Assembly (NCBI GenBank): GCA_023410295.1
Contig: JAEYPY010000006.1
Coordinates: 1 to 14,824 of the forward strand
Direction of reading: 5' to 3'
Origin: Pseudomonadota bacterium
GTDB lineage: Bacteria; Pseudomonadota; Alphaproteobacteria; Caulobacterales; Aquidulcibacteraceae
Length of the DNA: 14,824 nt
This document shows, piece after piece, positions 7,267 to 14,824 of this stretch. How positions within the stretch are numbered: position 1 is the first letter of the stretch; each line of letters starts with the position of its first letter. The translations under genes were made by a program, and so were the position numbers. The notes beneath the pieces were generated by a model, which did not search any database, was not told the DNA's origin, and saw only the letters and a program-made list of their open reading frames with translations.

Positions 7267-8150
7267 TGCAGCGCCTCGCGTACCTCACCGGCCGATCTTA
7301 TCGCGGCCAAGCGATGGCGCCAGGCGAAGTGCCGGCGATCGAAAATGTCAGCCGCGATCTTATCTTCGCCGCCGGCGCCAAGCGCGGTATCAGCTTCGAC
7401 GTGCGCTATTGGGACGATCCAGCGTTGCCGCAAGAAGGGTACGACGCGGCGATCATCCGAACGTGCTGGGACTACACGCAACGAGCGCAGGAATTCGTTG
7501 AAACGCTGGAAGCCCAAGAGCGCGCGGGTCTCCAGGTTTTCAACAGCTCGCAAGTTGTGCGCTGGAATGCGCGCAAAACGTACTTGAAAGACTTAGGCGC
7601 CGCAGCGATCGAGACAGTCTGGGTCGAGAAGGCCGATGCGCGTACTGTGGCGCAGGCGTTCGATGCGCTCGATGCGGCCGAGATCGTGGTGAAGCCGCAG
7701 GTCGGCGCCGGCTCCATCAACACGGTGCGCCTCAAGCGCAATGCGTGGAGCGAAGCCGATCTCATCGCCGGTCCGCCGGGCCCCGCGATGGTCCAGCCGT
7801 TCTTGCGCGCGATCGAGACGGAAGGGGAGCGCTCGCTGTTCTGGTTCGGCGGCGAATTTTCGCACGCGATCCGCAAAGTGCCGCAGGCCGGCGATTGGCT
7901 GGCGAACGTGCCGGGCAAAACAAAATTCGTCGCCGAGGCGCCGCCGCTTGCGGCGATGGAGGCGGCTGAAGCCGCGCGCGCCGCCGTGCCGCATGATCTC
8001 CTTTACGTGCGCATCGATCTGGTGCTGGGCGGCGACGGCCGCTGGCGCGTAATCGAGATCGAAGCGATCGAGCCTTATCTCTTTCTCGATTTCGCACCTG
8101 AAGGCGCGGACGTTTTCGTCGGCGCGATCGCCCGCGTTTTGGCCGGATAA
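7266..8150 (+). CDS. ATP-grasp protein, DcsG-like
   Basis: A 294-residue protein that resembles the ATP-grasp family typified by DcsG, the O-ureido-D-serine cyclo-ligase of D-cycloserine synthesis, and its many uncharacterised relatives. Visible blocks are IRTCWDYTQRAQEF (64-77), VVRWNARKTYL (97-107), the ATP-binding segment IVVKPQVGAGS (140-150), YVRIDLVL (247-254) and the C-terminal EIEAIEPYLFLDF (264-276), where acidic residues would bind Mg-ATP. ATP-grasp enzymes join a carboxylate to an amine or thiol through an acyl phosphate. The substrate here cannot be told, and no other cycloserine gene is present, so a cycloserine role is not implied. The ATG at 7266 shares its A with the TAA of the lipoprotein gene, which suggests translational coupling. 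The 3' end overlaps nth on the other strand by 76 bases. Confidence 0.85.
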   Translation: MQRLAYLTGRSYRGQAMAPGEVPAIENVSRDLIFAAGAKRGISFDVRYWDDPALPQEGYDAAIIRTCWDYTQRAQEFVETLEAQERAGLQVFNSSQVVRWNARKTYLKDLGAAAIETVWVEKADARTVAQAFDALDAAEIVVKPQVGAGSINTVRLKRNAWSEADLIAGPPGPAMVQPFLRAIETEGERSLFWFGGEFSHAIRKVPQAGDWLANVPGKTKFVAEAPPLAAMEAAEAARAAVPHDLLYVRIDLVLGGDGRWRVIEIEAIEPYLFLDFAPEGADVFVGAIARVLAG

Positions 8151-8773
8151 AGACAGATATCGGCGATCACGCAGCGTGGGCATTCCGGTTTGCGCGCGAT
8201 GCAGGTGTAGCGGCCGTGCAGGATGAGCCAGTGGTGGGCGCCGTGCAGATAGTGCTTCGGCGTGATGCGCAGCAGCTGCGCTTCGACCTCATCGGGCGTT
8301 TTGCCATCCGCGAGACCCGTACGGTTCGCAACCCGGAAAACGTGCGTATCGACAGCGATCGTGCCTTCGCCGAACACCTCCATCAGCACCACGTTCGCCG
8401 TCTTGCGGCCAACGCCTGGCAGCGCCTGCAGCGCCTCGCGCTCACGCGGCGCCTCGCCATTGTGCTTGTCGATCAGCGCCTGTGAGAGCGCGATCACGTT
8501 CTTGGCCTTGTTGCGCCAGAGGCCGATGGTCTTGATGTGTTCAGCCAGCTTCTCTTCGCCGAGCTTCAGCATCTTCGCTGGCGTATCGGCGATCTTGAAC
8601 AGCTCAGCCGTAGCGCGGTTGACGCCCTTGTCCGTGGCCTGCGCTGAAAGCACCACCGCCACCAAGAGCGTATAGGCGTTGGTATATTCCAGCTCCGTCT
8701 TCGGATCGGGCCGGATTGCAGCGAGGCGTGCATAGAGCGCTTCGGCTTTGGTTTTGGTCAGGCGTTTCGACAT
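8075..8773 (-). CDS. nth: endonuclease III
   Basis: A 232-residue DNA glycosylase/AP lyase for oxidised pyrimidines in base-excision repair. The helix-hairpin-helix motif LPGVGRKTANVVL (118-130) holds the catalytic Lys124, and VDTHVFRV holds the catalytic Asp142. Cys191, Cys198, Cys201 and Cys207 (C-x6-C-x2-C-x5-C) form the [4Fe-4S] cluster site. LLVAVVLSAQATDKGVN is the usual N-terminal block. The frame is open up to an ATG at 8896, but the extra 41 residues run into the divergent gene and are not family-like, so the ATG at 8773 is chosen. After the cluster the protein has a Lys/Ala/Ser-rich tail whose last 24 residues are encoded antisense to the 3' end of the ATP-grasp gene. The neighbouring DUF2244 gene starts 42 bases away, divergently. 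Confidence 0.96.
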   Translation of the reverse strand: MSKRLTKTKAEALYARLAAIRPDPKTELEYTNAYTLLVAVVLSAQATDKGVNRATAELFKIADTPAKMLKLGEEKLAEHIKTIGLWRNKAKNVIALSQALIDKHNGEAPREREALQALPGVGRKTANVVLMEVFGEGTIAVDTHVFRVANRTGLADGKTPDEVEAQLLRITPKHYLHGAHHWLILHGRYTCIARKPECPRCVIADICLYPAKTRAIAPTKTSAPSGAKSRKR

Positions 8774-8815
8774 CGGTCTCTTGGCGGCGCACGGCTTGGC
8801 GCTAGTCTTAGGGCC

Positions 8816-9307
8816 ATGACGCCCACCTGGGAACGCGCTCCCGCGCCGCCGCCGCCCGAAGGCGCACTTTTTATGGACGCGGAGCTGCGCCCGCACCGCA
8901 GCCTCAGCCTCGCCGCGTTCAAGCTGATGCTGATTTTGGTCATCGTCATCAACCTCGCCGTCGCGCTATTCTTCTTGGCGCAAGGCGCTTTTCCGGTGGT
9001 TGGATTTCTCGGCCTCGACGTCCTCGCCCTATGGCTCGCGTTTCGCTTCAACTACCGCGCCGCGCGGCGCATCGAGCGCGTGCGGGTGACGCGCGAGCGC
9101 ATCTATGTGTTCAGCAGCGATACGGACGGCGAGCGGCACTGGGTTGTTAATCCGCTCTGGGCGCGCGTACTGCGTGACGGGGCAGGCGTGTTGATCCGCG
9201 TAGGGAAGGAGCAGATGCGGCTCGGCGCGTTTTTGTCACCCAAAGAGTGCGATACGTTTGCGGCCGCGCTCGATGCCGCGCTCTATCGGGCTAAGCGTGG
9301 CGCTTAG
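8816..9307 (+). CDS. DUF2244 family membrane protein
   Basis: A 163-residue protein with a short Pro-rich N-terminus, the block ELRPHRSLSLAAFKLM typical of DUF2244, two adjacent membrane helices (about 37-56 and 60-78), and a cytoplasmic beta-rich domain (about 80-160). This later part has a pattern like RERIYVFSSD, then WVVNPLWARVL and LGAFLSPKE. The layout suggests a PH-like fold behind a helical hairpin, but that is inferred. Molecular function is unknown. The family is often found beside nth or dapB in alphaproteobacteria, as here. An alternative ATG lies at codon 20 (before DAELRPHRS). The TAG stop at 9305-9307 overlaps the TAA of dapB (9306-9304, minus strand). Confidence 0.88.
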   Translation: MTPTWERAPAPPPPEGALFMDAELRPHRSLSLAAFKLMLILVIVINLAVALFFLAQGAFPVVGFLGLDVLALWLAFRFNYRAARRIERVRVTRERIYVFSSDTDGERHWVVNPLWARVLRDGAGVLIRVGKEQMRLGAFLSPKECDTFAAALDAALYRAKRGA

Positions 9308-10068
9308 AGCCCCAGCACGTCCCGCATCGAATAGAGTCCCGCCGGCTTGTCAGCTGCCCAGAGCGCCGCGGCCAGCGCGCCATCAGCGAAGACAGCGCGA
9401 TCGAGCGCTTCGTGGCTCAGCGTCAGCACCTCGCGTTCCGATGCAAACATCACCTCATGCTTACCGATGATGCCGCCGCCGCGCGTCACAGCGAAGCCTA
9501 TCGAGCCTTCGGGTCGTGCGCCCCGCGCATCATCGCGTCGTACAGCGGCCAGCGTTGTGCCGCGTCCCTTTGTGGCGGCGTCACCCAAGAGCAGGGCGGT
9601 GCCACTGGGCGCATCGACCTTGCGGCGATGATGCGCTTCGCTGATTTCGATATCCCACGCCGGTCCAAGCTTCCCAGCCGCTTGTTCCACCAGGGCCGCC
9701 AAGAGATTGACGCCCATGCTGAAATTGCCGGAGCGCACGATAGCGATGCGCTTGGCGTGCGCCACGACTTGCGTCTCGTCATCAGCGCTGAAACCGGTCG
9801 TGCCAATGATTGCGGCGCGCACCTTCGTGCCGCCCAGCGCGTCCAGCGCCCCAAGCGTGGCGGCCGGCGCCGTGAAGTCGATCCAAACATCGGCCTGCGC
9901 CGCCGCACTTGCGGCGCTGTCGCTAACCGGAAAGCCGACATCGCCGCACGCAGCGCCACCACGCTCTGTCCCGCCAACAACGCGAAAGCGCGGATCGGCG
10001 CCCGCGGCACGCGTCAGCGCCGAGCCCATGCGGCCGGCAACGCCGGCGATGGCGATGGAAAGCGTCAT
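9304..10068 (-). CDS. dapB: 4-hydroxy-tetrahydrodipicolinate reductase
   Basis: A 254-residue enzyme that reduces the DapA product with NAD(P)H, the second committed step of the diaminopimelate/lysine pathway, which supplies peptidoglycan and lysine. The N-terminal Rossmann fold begins SIAIAGVAGRMG (GxxGRMG at 9-15). The family signature EAHHRRKVDAPSGTA at 144-158 contains the proton donor His146 and the substrate-binding Lys150. IGTTGFS and SGNFSMGVN are further family blocks. The frame is open to 10221, but the ATG at 10068 is preceded by GGAGA (10078-10074) at an ideal distance and begins exactly where the family does. An ATG four codons earlier (10080) would include the Shine-Dalgarno sequence in the coding region and is less likely. 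The gene is convergent with the DUF2244 gene and divergent from the VOC gene. Confidence 0.97.
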   Translation of the reverse strand: MTLSIAIAGVAGRMGSALTRAAGADPRFRVVGGTERGGAACGDVGFPVSDSAASAAAQADVWIDFTAPAATLGALDALGGTKVRAAIIGTTGFSADDETQVVAHAKRIAIVRSGNFSMGVNLLAALVEQAAGKLGPAWDIEISEAHHRRKVDAPSGTALLLGDAATKGRGTTLAAVRRDDARGARPEGSIGFAVTRGGGIIGKHEVMFASEREVLTLSHEALDRAVFADGALAAALWAADKPAGLYSMRDVLGL

Positions 10069-10190
10069 GTGAATCTCCATGGACTGAGCGCGCGGCGGCG
10101 GCAAGCTCTCTGTGGATGATCTTTGGGGCGCATGAAGCCCGCGCGGTGATCCGCTGTGGCCGCTGTAACAGGCCGCACGCACCGCTCGTA

Positions 10191-10203
10191 GTAGGTGGCC
10201 TAC
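10191..10203. promoter_or_regulatory. small inverted repeat before the VOC gene
   Basis: GTAGG-TGG-CCTAC is a 5-base inverted repeat with a 3-base centre, 18 bases upstream of the ATG at 10221. It lies in the 152-base divergent gap between dapB and the VOC gene, about where a core promoter would be. It could be an operator half-pair or chance. No convincing -35/-10 pair was found in this gap. Confidence 0.2.
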
Positions 10204-10220
10204 ATACTTAGCGAGGCCCA

Positions 10221-10724
10221 ATGCTCCACCACGTGTCCTTCAATGCCCGCGATCCTGAGACCAGCGCACAAGGGCTCTCGCAGCTGCTTGGAGCGCGGGC
10301 GCTCCACGCTCCGTGCCCGCCGTTTCCGCAAGGCGCCTGGTTCGTCTGCCTCGGCGACGAGCACGGTACGCTGATCGAAGTGATGCCTTGGGGCGAGACG
10401 CGAGATGCTGCGCGTCCAAACGGTGTCGGGCATGATCCCGAGATGCGGCAAAGCTCGGGGTCGCATGTGCTCGTGAGCACGCCGCTGTCGGAGCAGGAGG
10501 CGATGGATATTGCGGCGCGTTACGGCTGGCTTGCGCAGCCGGCTTCAGCGGGTCTTTTTAAGTTCGTGAAAATCTGGGTCGAGAACAGCTTTCTGATCGA
10601 GCTGTTGCCGCCCGAGTACGAAGCCGATTATCGGGCGGCGTTCGGTACATCCGGCATCAGCCAGCTCGATCAAAAGCTGCGGCAGATCGAGGCGGAGTCA
10701 AAGGCGCGTACGACGCCGGACTAG
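10221..10724 (+). CDS. VOC (glyoxalase/dioxygenase-fold) protein
   Basis: A 167-residue protein of the vicinal oxygen chelate superfamily. It begins MLHHVSFNARDPETSAQGL, the usual first beta strand and helix, and contains GTLIEVMP (50-57), a mid-protein SSGSHVLVST (78-87) that starts the second module, and NSFLIELLPPE (122-132). Possible metal ligands by position are His4, Glu53, His82 and Glu127, which would suit a complete metal site. The superfamily covers glyoxalase I, fosfomycin-resistance enzymes, extradiol dioxygenases and epimerases, so no substrate is assigned. The last 20 or so residues form a charged helix. GAGG lies 4 bases before the ATG. The gene is divergent from dapB, and its TAG shares the palindrome CTAG (10721-10724) with the stop codon of dnaJ on the other strand. 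Confidence 0.75.
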   Translation: MLHHVSFNARDPETSAQGLSQLLGARALHAPCPPFPQGAWFVCLGDEHGTLIEVMPWGETRDAARPNGVGHDPEMRQSSGSHVLVSTPLSEQEAMDIAARYGWLAQPASAGLFKFVKIWVENSFLIELLPPEYEADYRAAFGTSGISQLDQKLRQIEAESKARTTPD

Positions 10725-11884
10725 CGCGCCGGCCCGTCCGCTGCGCTTTCGAAGAACTTCTTCACGCTGTCGAAGAAGCCTTTGGTTTGCGGGTGGGCTT
10801 CTTCGCTGCAATCCTTGGCGAATTCTTCGAGCAGCTTTTTCTGCTTGGCCGTGAGGTTCACCGGCGTCTCCACCAGGAGCTCGACATGGAGATCGCCGCG
10901 GTCCTTGCCGCGCAGATGCGTCATGCCTTTGCCCTTGATGCGGAAGCGGCGGCCGGTTTGCGCGCCGGGCGGGATGGTGACCTTGGCGCGGTCGCCGTCG
11001 ATGGTCGGGATTTCCATCTCGCCGCCGAGCGCCGCTTTGCACATCGGCGCCGGCGCGCGGCAGTAAAGATCGGCGCCGTCGCGCTCGAACAGCGTGTGCG
11101 GCTTCACCGAGAGGAAGAGATAAAGATCGCCGGGCGGGCCGCTGCGCGCGCCCATGTCGCCTTCGCCGGCGAGACGGATGCGCGTGCCGTCTTCAACGCC
11201 GGGCGGAATCTTGACCGCCAGCGTGCGCTCTTTCTGCGTAAGCCCGCGACCGCCGCAGCTCTTGCAGGGATTTTTGATCGATTGGCCGCGGCCATGACAA
11301 GCTGGGCAGGTACGCACGATGCGGAACATGCCTTGGCTGGCGCGCACTTGGCCGGCGCCGGCGCAGGTGGGGCATGTCTCTAGGGGCGCTTTGCCTTCAG
11401 AGCCGGTACCGCCGCAAGGTTCGCACGCTTGTGCGCGCGGTACGACGATCTGGCGCTCCATGCCTTTGAAGGCTTGTTCGAGCGTGATCTCGACATCGTA
11501 GCGAAGATCGGCGCCGCGCTCGGGCCCATTGCGCGGGCCGCCGCGCCCGCGCGCGAAGATGTCCTCGAAGCCGCCGCCGAAAATCTCGTTGAAGATGTCG
11601 GAGAAGTCGTTGAAGCCGGCCGAGCCCGGCCCGAACGGGCCTTGTGCGCCGCCGCCATTGCCGAACGCCGCTTTGCCGTAGCGATCGTACGCCGCACGCT
11701 TCTGCGGGTCGGACAGCACCGAATAGGCTTCGCCGATCTCCTTGAACTTTTCCTCGGAGACCTTGCAGCCCGGATTTTGGTCCGGGTGCAGCTTCATCGC
11801 CAGTTTGCGGAAGGCCGACTTGATGGGGGCCTGGTCGGCGCCCCGCGGGACGCCGAGGACCTCGTAGTAATCGCGGTCGCTCAT
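10721..11884 (-). CDS. dnaJ: DnaJ co-chaperone
   Basis: A 387-residue full-length (type I) DnaJ. The J-domain (about 3-70) has the HPD motif at 33-35, which stimulates the DnaK ATPase. A Gly/Phe-rich linker follows (about 74-115). The zinc-binding region holds four CxxCxGxG-type repeats: Cys154/157, 171/174, 193/196 and 207/210. The C-terminal substrate-binding domains include VEDGTRIRLAGEGD and KGKGMTHLRGKDRGDLHVE. All expected parts are present and length is normal. The gene lies 34 bases downstream of dnaK on the same strand, the classical dnaK-dnaJ order, so both probably share a transcript. The Shine-Dalgarno sequence is weak (a GAG within GTGAGTAAGC). The stop codon lies in CTAG shared with the convergent VOC gene, leaving no room for an intergenic terminator. 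Confidence 0.97.
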   Translation of the reverse strand: MSDRDYYEVLGVPRGADQAPIKSAFRKLAMKLHPDQNPGCKVSEEKFKEIGEAYSVLSDPQKRAAYDRYGKAAFGNGGGAQGPFGPGSAGFNDFSDIFNEIFGGGFEDIFARGRGGPRNGPERGADLRYDVEITLEQAFKGMERQIVVPRAQACEPCGGTGSEGKAPLETCPTCAGAGQVRASQGMFRIVRTCPACHGRGQSIKNPCKSCGGRGLTQKERTLAVKIPPGVEDGTRIRLAGEGDMGARSGPPGDLYLFLSVKPHTLFERDGADLYCRAPAPMCKAALGGEMEIPTIDGDRAKVTIPPGAQTGRRFRIKGKGMTHLRGKDRGDLHVELLVETPVNLTAKQKKLLEEFAKDCSEEAHPQTKGFFDSVKKFFESAADGPAR

Positions 11885-11918
11885 GCGAGCTTACTCACGC
11901 GCATGACCACCCCCAGCC

Positions 11919-13832
<1,914 letters not shown>

Positions 13833-13982
13833 TTTAGTCCTCGTTCCTTCTTCTCTCAGCGACGCGGGCTCTCGGTTGCTCGGACCCATCAGCTGGCGTC
13901 CCCGGGCACGCGTCCTGTTTGGTTCAAAAGTGTTTCGACGGCCCGTCGCCCCCTCAGACTTCGCGCCGTCTTCGTTCGGGGT

Positions 13983-14012
13983 TCATGTGGTGTATGTGCC
14001 CGAACCTGCAAG
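13983..14012 (-). promoter_or_regulatory. candidate heat-shock (sigma-32) promoter of dnaK-dnaJ
   Basis: On the minus strand CTTGCAG (14012-14006) is followed after 15 bases by CCACATGA (13990-13983). This resembles the sigma-32 pattern CTTGAAA, 13-15 bases, CCCCATNT: the CTTG core is exact and the -10 differs by an A in the C run. Transcription would start near 13977, giving a leader of about 145 bases. No CIRCE element was seen here. The match is by eye. Confidence 0.4.
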
Positions 14013-14021
14013 CCTTTAGAG

Positions 14022-14056
14022 CGGACTATCCGCATTCGGGGCAGGGGAATAGTCCG
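14022..14056. promoter_or_regulatory. 8-base inverted repeat in the dnaK/alkB divergent region
   Basis: CGGACTAT (14022-14029) and ATAGTCCG (14049-14056) are perfect inverted copies with a 19-base spacer. The left arm also lies inside a smaller dyad, GCGGA-CTA-TCCGC (14021-14033). Right after it, GCAGGG (14041-14046) and CCCTGC (14074-14079) enclose AGCCC/GGGCT (14057-14061 and 14068-14072). The cluster lies upstream of the candidate dnaK promoter and 68 bases before the alkB-like start. It may be a regulator site or leader structure. No U-run follows any arm, so it is not an intrinsic terminator. Confidence 0.35.
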
Positions 14057-14123
14057 AGCCCGGGGGAGGGCTGCCCTGCGACTAGAACAAAAAAGAAACC
14101 GAATGTCGGGATAGCCCAGAACC

Positions 14124-14750
14124 ATGCCCCGCCCAGCCTCCGACCTTGAGGGCTTTCGCCTCTGGCCCGGCCTGCTTTCGCGGGCCGAGCAAGAAGCGCT
14201 GCGCGACGAGGTGTTCGCGCGCATGCGCGCCGCGCCGCTCTACATTCCGCGCATGCCGAAATCCGGCGCGCCGATGAGCGTGCGCATGACCAATTTCGGT
14301 CCGCTCGGCTGGGTCACGGATAAGGAGCGCGGCTACCGCTACCAGGCGACGCATCCTGAAACCGGCGCGCCATGGCCCGACATGCCACCGCGCGTGCTCG
14401 AGCTGTGGAACGAACTCGCCGCCTATCCTGCGCCGCCGGAGGCGTGCCTGATTAATCTCTACGAGAGCGAGGCGCGGATGGGGCTTCACGTCGATAGCGA
14501 CGAGGAGGCCTGGGACGCGCCCGTGCTTTCTATCTCGCTCGGCGACACCGCGGTCTTCCGCATCGGCGGTGTGCTCCGCTCGGACCCAACGCGCAGCGTG
14601 CGGCTCGCCTCGGGCGATGTCTGCATGCTGGGCGGGGCCGCACGACGCGCTTATCACGGCGTCGACCGCGTGCTGCCCGGAACGTCGCGGCTCCTCCCCA
14701 AAGGTGGGCGGCTCAATTTGACGCTGCGCCGGGTGACGCAGCCCGCTTAG
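14124..14750 (+). CDS. AlkB-like 2-oxoglutarate/Fe(II) dioxygenase
   Basis: A 208-residue protein that resembles E. coli AlkB, which removes alkyl groups from 1-methyladenine and 3-methylcytosine in DNA by oxidative demethylation. The iron ligands are His122 and Asp124 (in MGLHVDSDE) and His178 (in AYHGVDRVLPGTS). The 2-oxoglutarate-binding motif RxNxTxR is present as Arg196, Asn198, Thr200 and Arg202 in GGRLNLTLRR. The conserved NLYESEARMG and SISLGDTAVFRIGG blocks are also there. Length matches AlkB (about 215). Substrate choice between DNA, RNA and other targets is not certain from sequence, so the gene symbol is left empty. The Shine-Dalgarno sequence is weak. The gene is transcribed away from dnaK from a shared 291-base intergenic region, and no Ada-box was recognised. 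Confidence 0.92.
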   Translation: MPRPASDLEGFRLWPGLLSRAEQEALRDEVFARMRAAPLYIPRMPKSGAPMSVRMTNFGPLGWVTDKERGYRYQATHPETGAPWPDMPPRVLELWNELAAYPAPPEACLINLYESEARMGLHVDSDEEAWDAPVLSISLGDTAVFRIGGVLRSDPTRSVRLASGDVCMLGGAARRAYHGVDRVLPGTSRLLPKGGRLNLTLRRVTQPA

Positions 14751-14762
14751 CGCGTCGCGCCG

Positions 14763-14824
14763 TCAGTCGTGGAATTGCTCTGGCGCGATCGCCGCCGCCG
14801 CACCAAATGGACGGAGGGGAGGCG
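14763..14824 (-). CDS. possible 3' end of a minus-strand gene, cut by the window edge
   Basis: On the minus strand the frame ending in TGA (14765-14763) is open to the window edge and reads PPLRPFGAAAAIAPEQFHD. The composition looks like a plausible protein C-terminus, and the stop would lie 12 bases after the AlkB-like stop, another tight convergent junction. At about 20 codons in high-GC DNA an open frame is not evidence by itself, and I recognise no family. Confidence 0.3.
   Translation of the reverse strand, partial: PPLRPFGAAAAIAPEQFHD

Noticed and set aside
8781..8808. TTGGCG-N16-TAGTCT promoter-like pair that would give a leaderless DUF2244 transcript
   Set aside because: The hexamers are weak and such pairs are frequent by chance; kept only as a note because it lies in a 42-base divergent gap.
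10069..10221. Longer dapB start at 10221 and longer nth start at 8896
   Set aside because: The extensions are not family-like, and dapB has a good GGAGA site directly before the ATG at 10068. The nth extension runs into the divergent DUF2244 gene.
13833..13889. 19-codon N-terminal extension of DnaK from the ATG at 13889
   Set aside because: DnaK proteins begin MGKVIGIDLGTT, and the ATG at 13832 has its own GAGGA site five bases upstream. The extension would translate through that site.
14057..14095. Rho-independent terminator: GC hairpin AGCCC/GGGCT next to an A-run
   Set aside because: On the plus strand the run after the hairpin is A, not T. On the minus strand the T-run comes before the hairpin. 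The orientation is wrong in both directions.

Overview
The window looks like a stretch of chromosome from a high-GC alphaproteobacterium, most likely of the Caulobacterales/Hyphomonadaceae type. This rests on the gene content (hslV and hslU with a membrane-protein gene between them, dapB next to a DUF2244 gene and nth, a dnaK-dnaJ pair with alkB divergent to it), a HslV with a short alphaproteobacterial propeptide, and strong G/C preference at third codon positions. No IS element, phage gene, CRISPR array, tRNA or rRNA was seen. The taxonomic call is an inference from recognised families, not from a database search.

Layout. 1-462 (+) is the 3' part of an Smr-domain gene. 463-598 is an intergenic region with a 14-bp perfect palindrome that fits a LacI-family operator. 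599-5789 (+) is a tightly spaced run: a membrane HAMP / degenerate GGDEF / intact EAL protein, hslV, a ten-helix membrane protein, and hslU. 5786-6784 (-) is a PfkB-family adenosine-kinase-like gene. 6880-8150 (+) is a small lipoprotein gene coupled to a DcsG-like ATP-grasp gene. 8075-8773 (-) is nth, divergent from a DUF2244 membrane protein gene at 8816-9307 (+). 9304-10068 (-) is dapB, divergent from a VOC-fold gene at 10221-10724 (+). 10721-11884 (-) is dnaJ and 11919-13832 (-) is dnaK. 14124-14750 (+) is an AlkB-like dioxygenase, and the last 62 bases may hold the 3' end of another minus-strand gene.

How the genes work together. HslV and HslU form the two-part HslVU protease and DnaK/DnaJ the chaperone pair, so protein quality control dominates both halves of the window. 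Nth and AlkB are DNA (or nucleic-acid) repair enzymes, Smr is a nuclease-type domain, DapB makes a lysine/peptidoglycan precursor, and the EAL protein should lower cyclic-di-GMP.

The most striking point is that dnaK, otherwise full length (638 codons) and well conserved, carries an in-frame TAA at codon 226, exactly at the conserved Glu of the GGEDFD motif. One G-to-T change explains it. Either this is a sequence error or this copy is broken. The second striking feature is extreme compaction: three of four convergent gene pairs share a 4-base stop overlap, and the fourth pair overlaps by 76 bases. I found no clear new multi-gene system; most of the window is conserved housekeeping genes.
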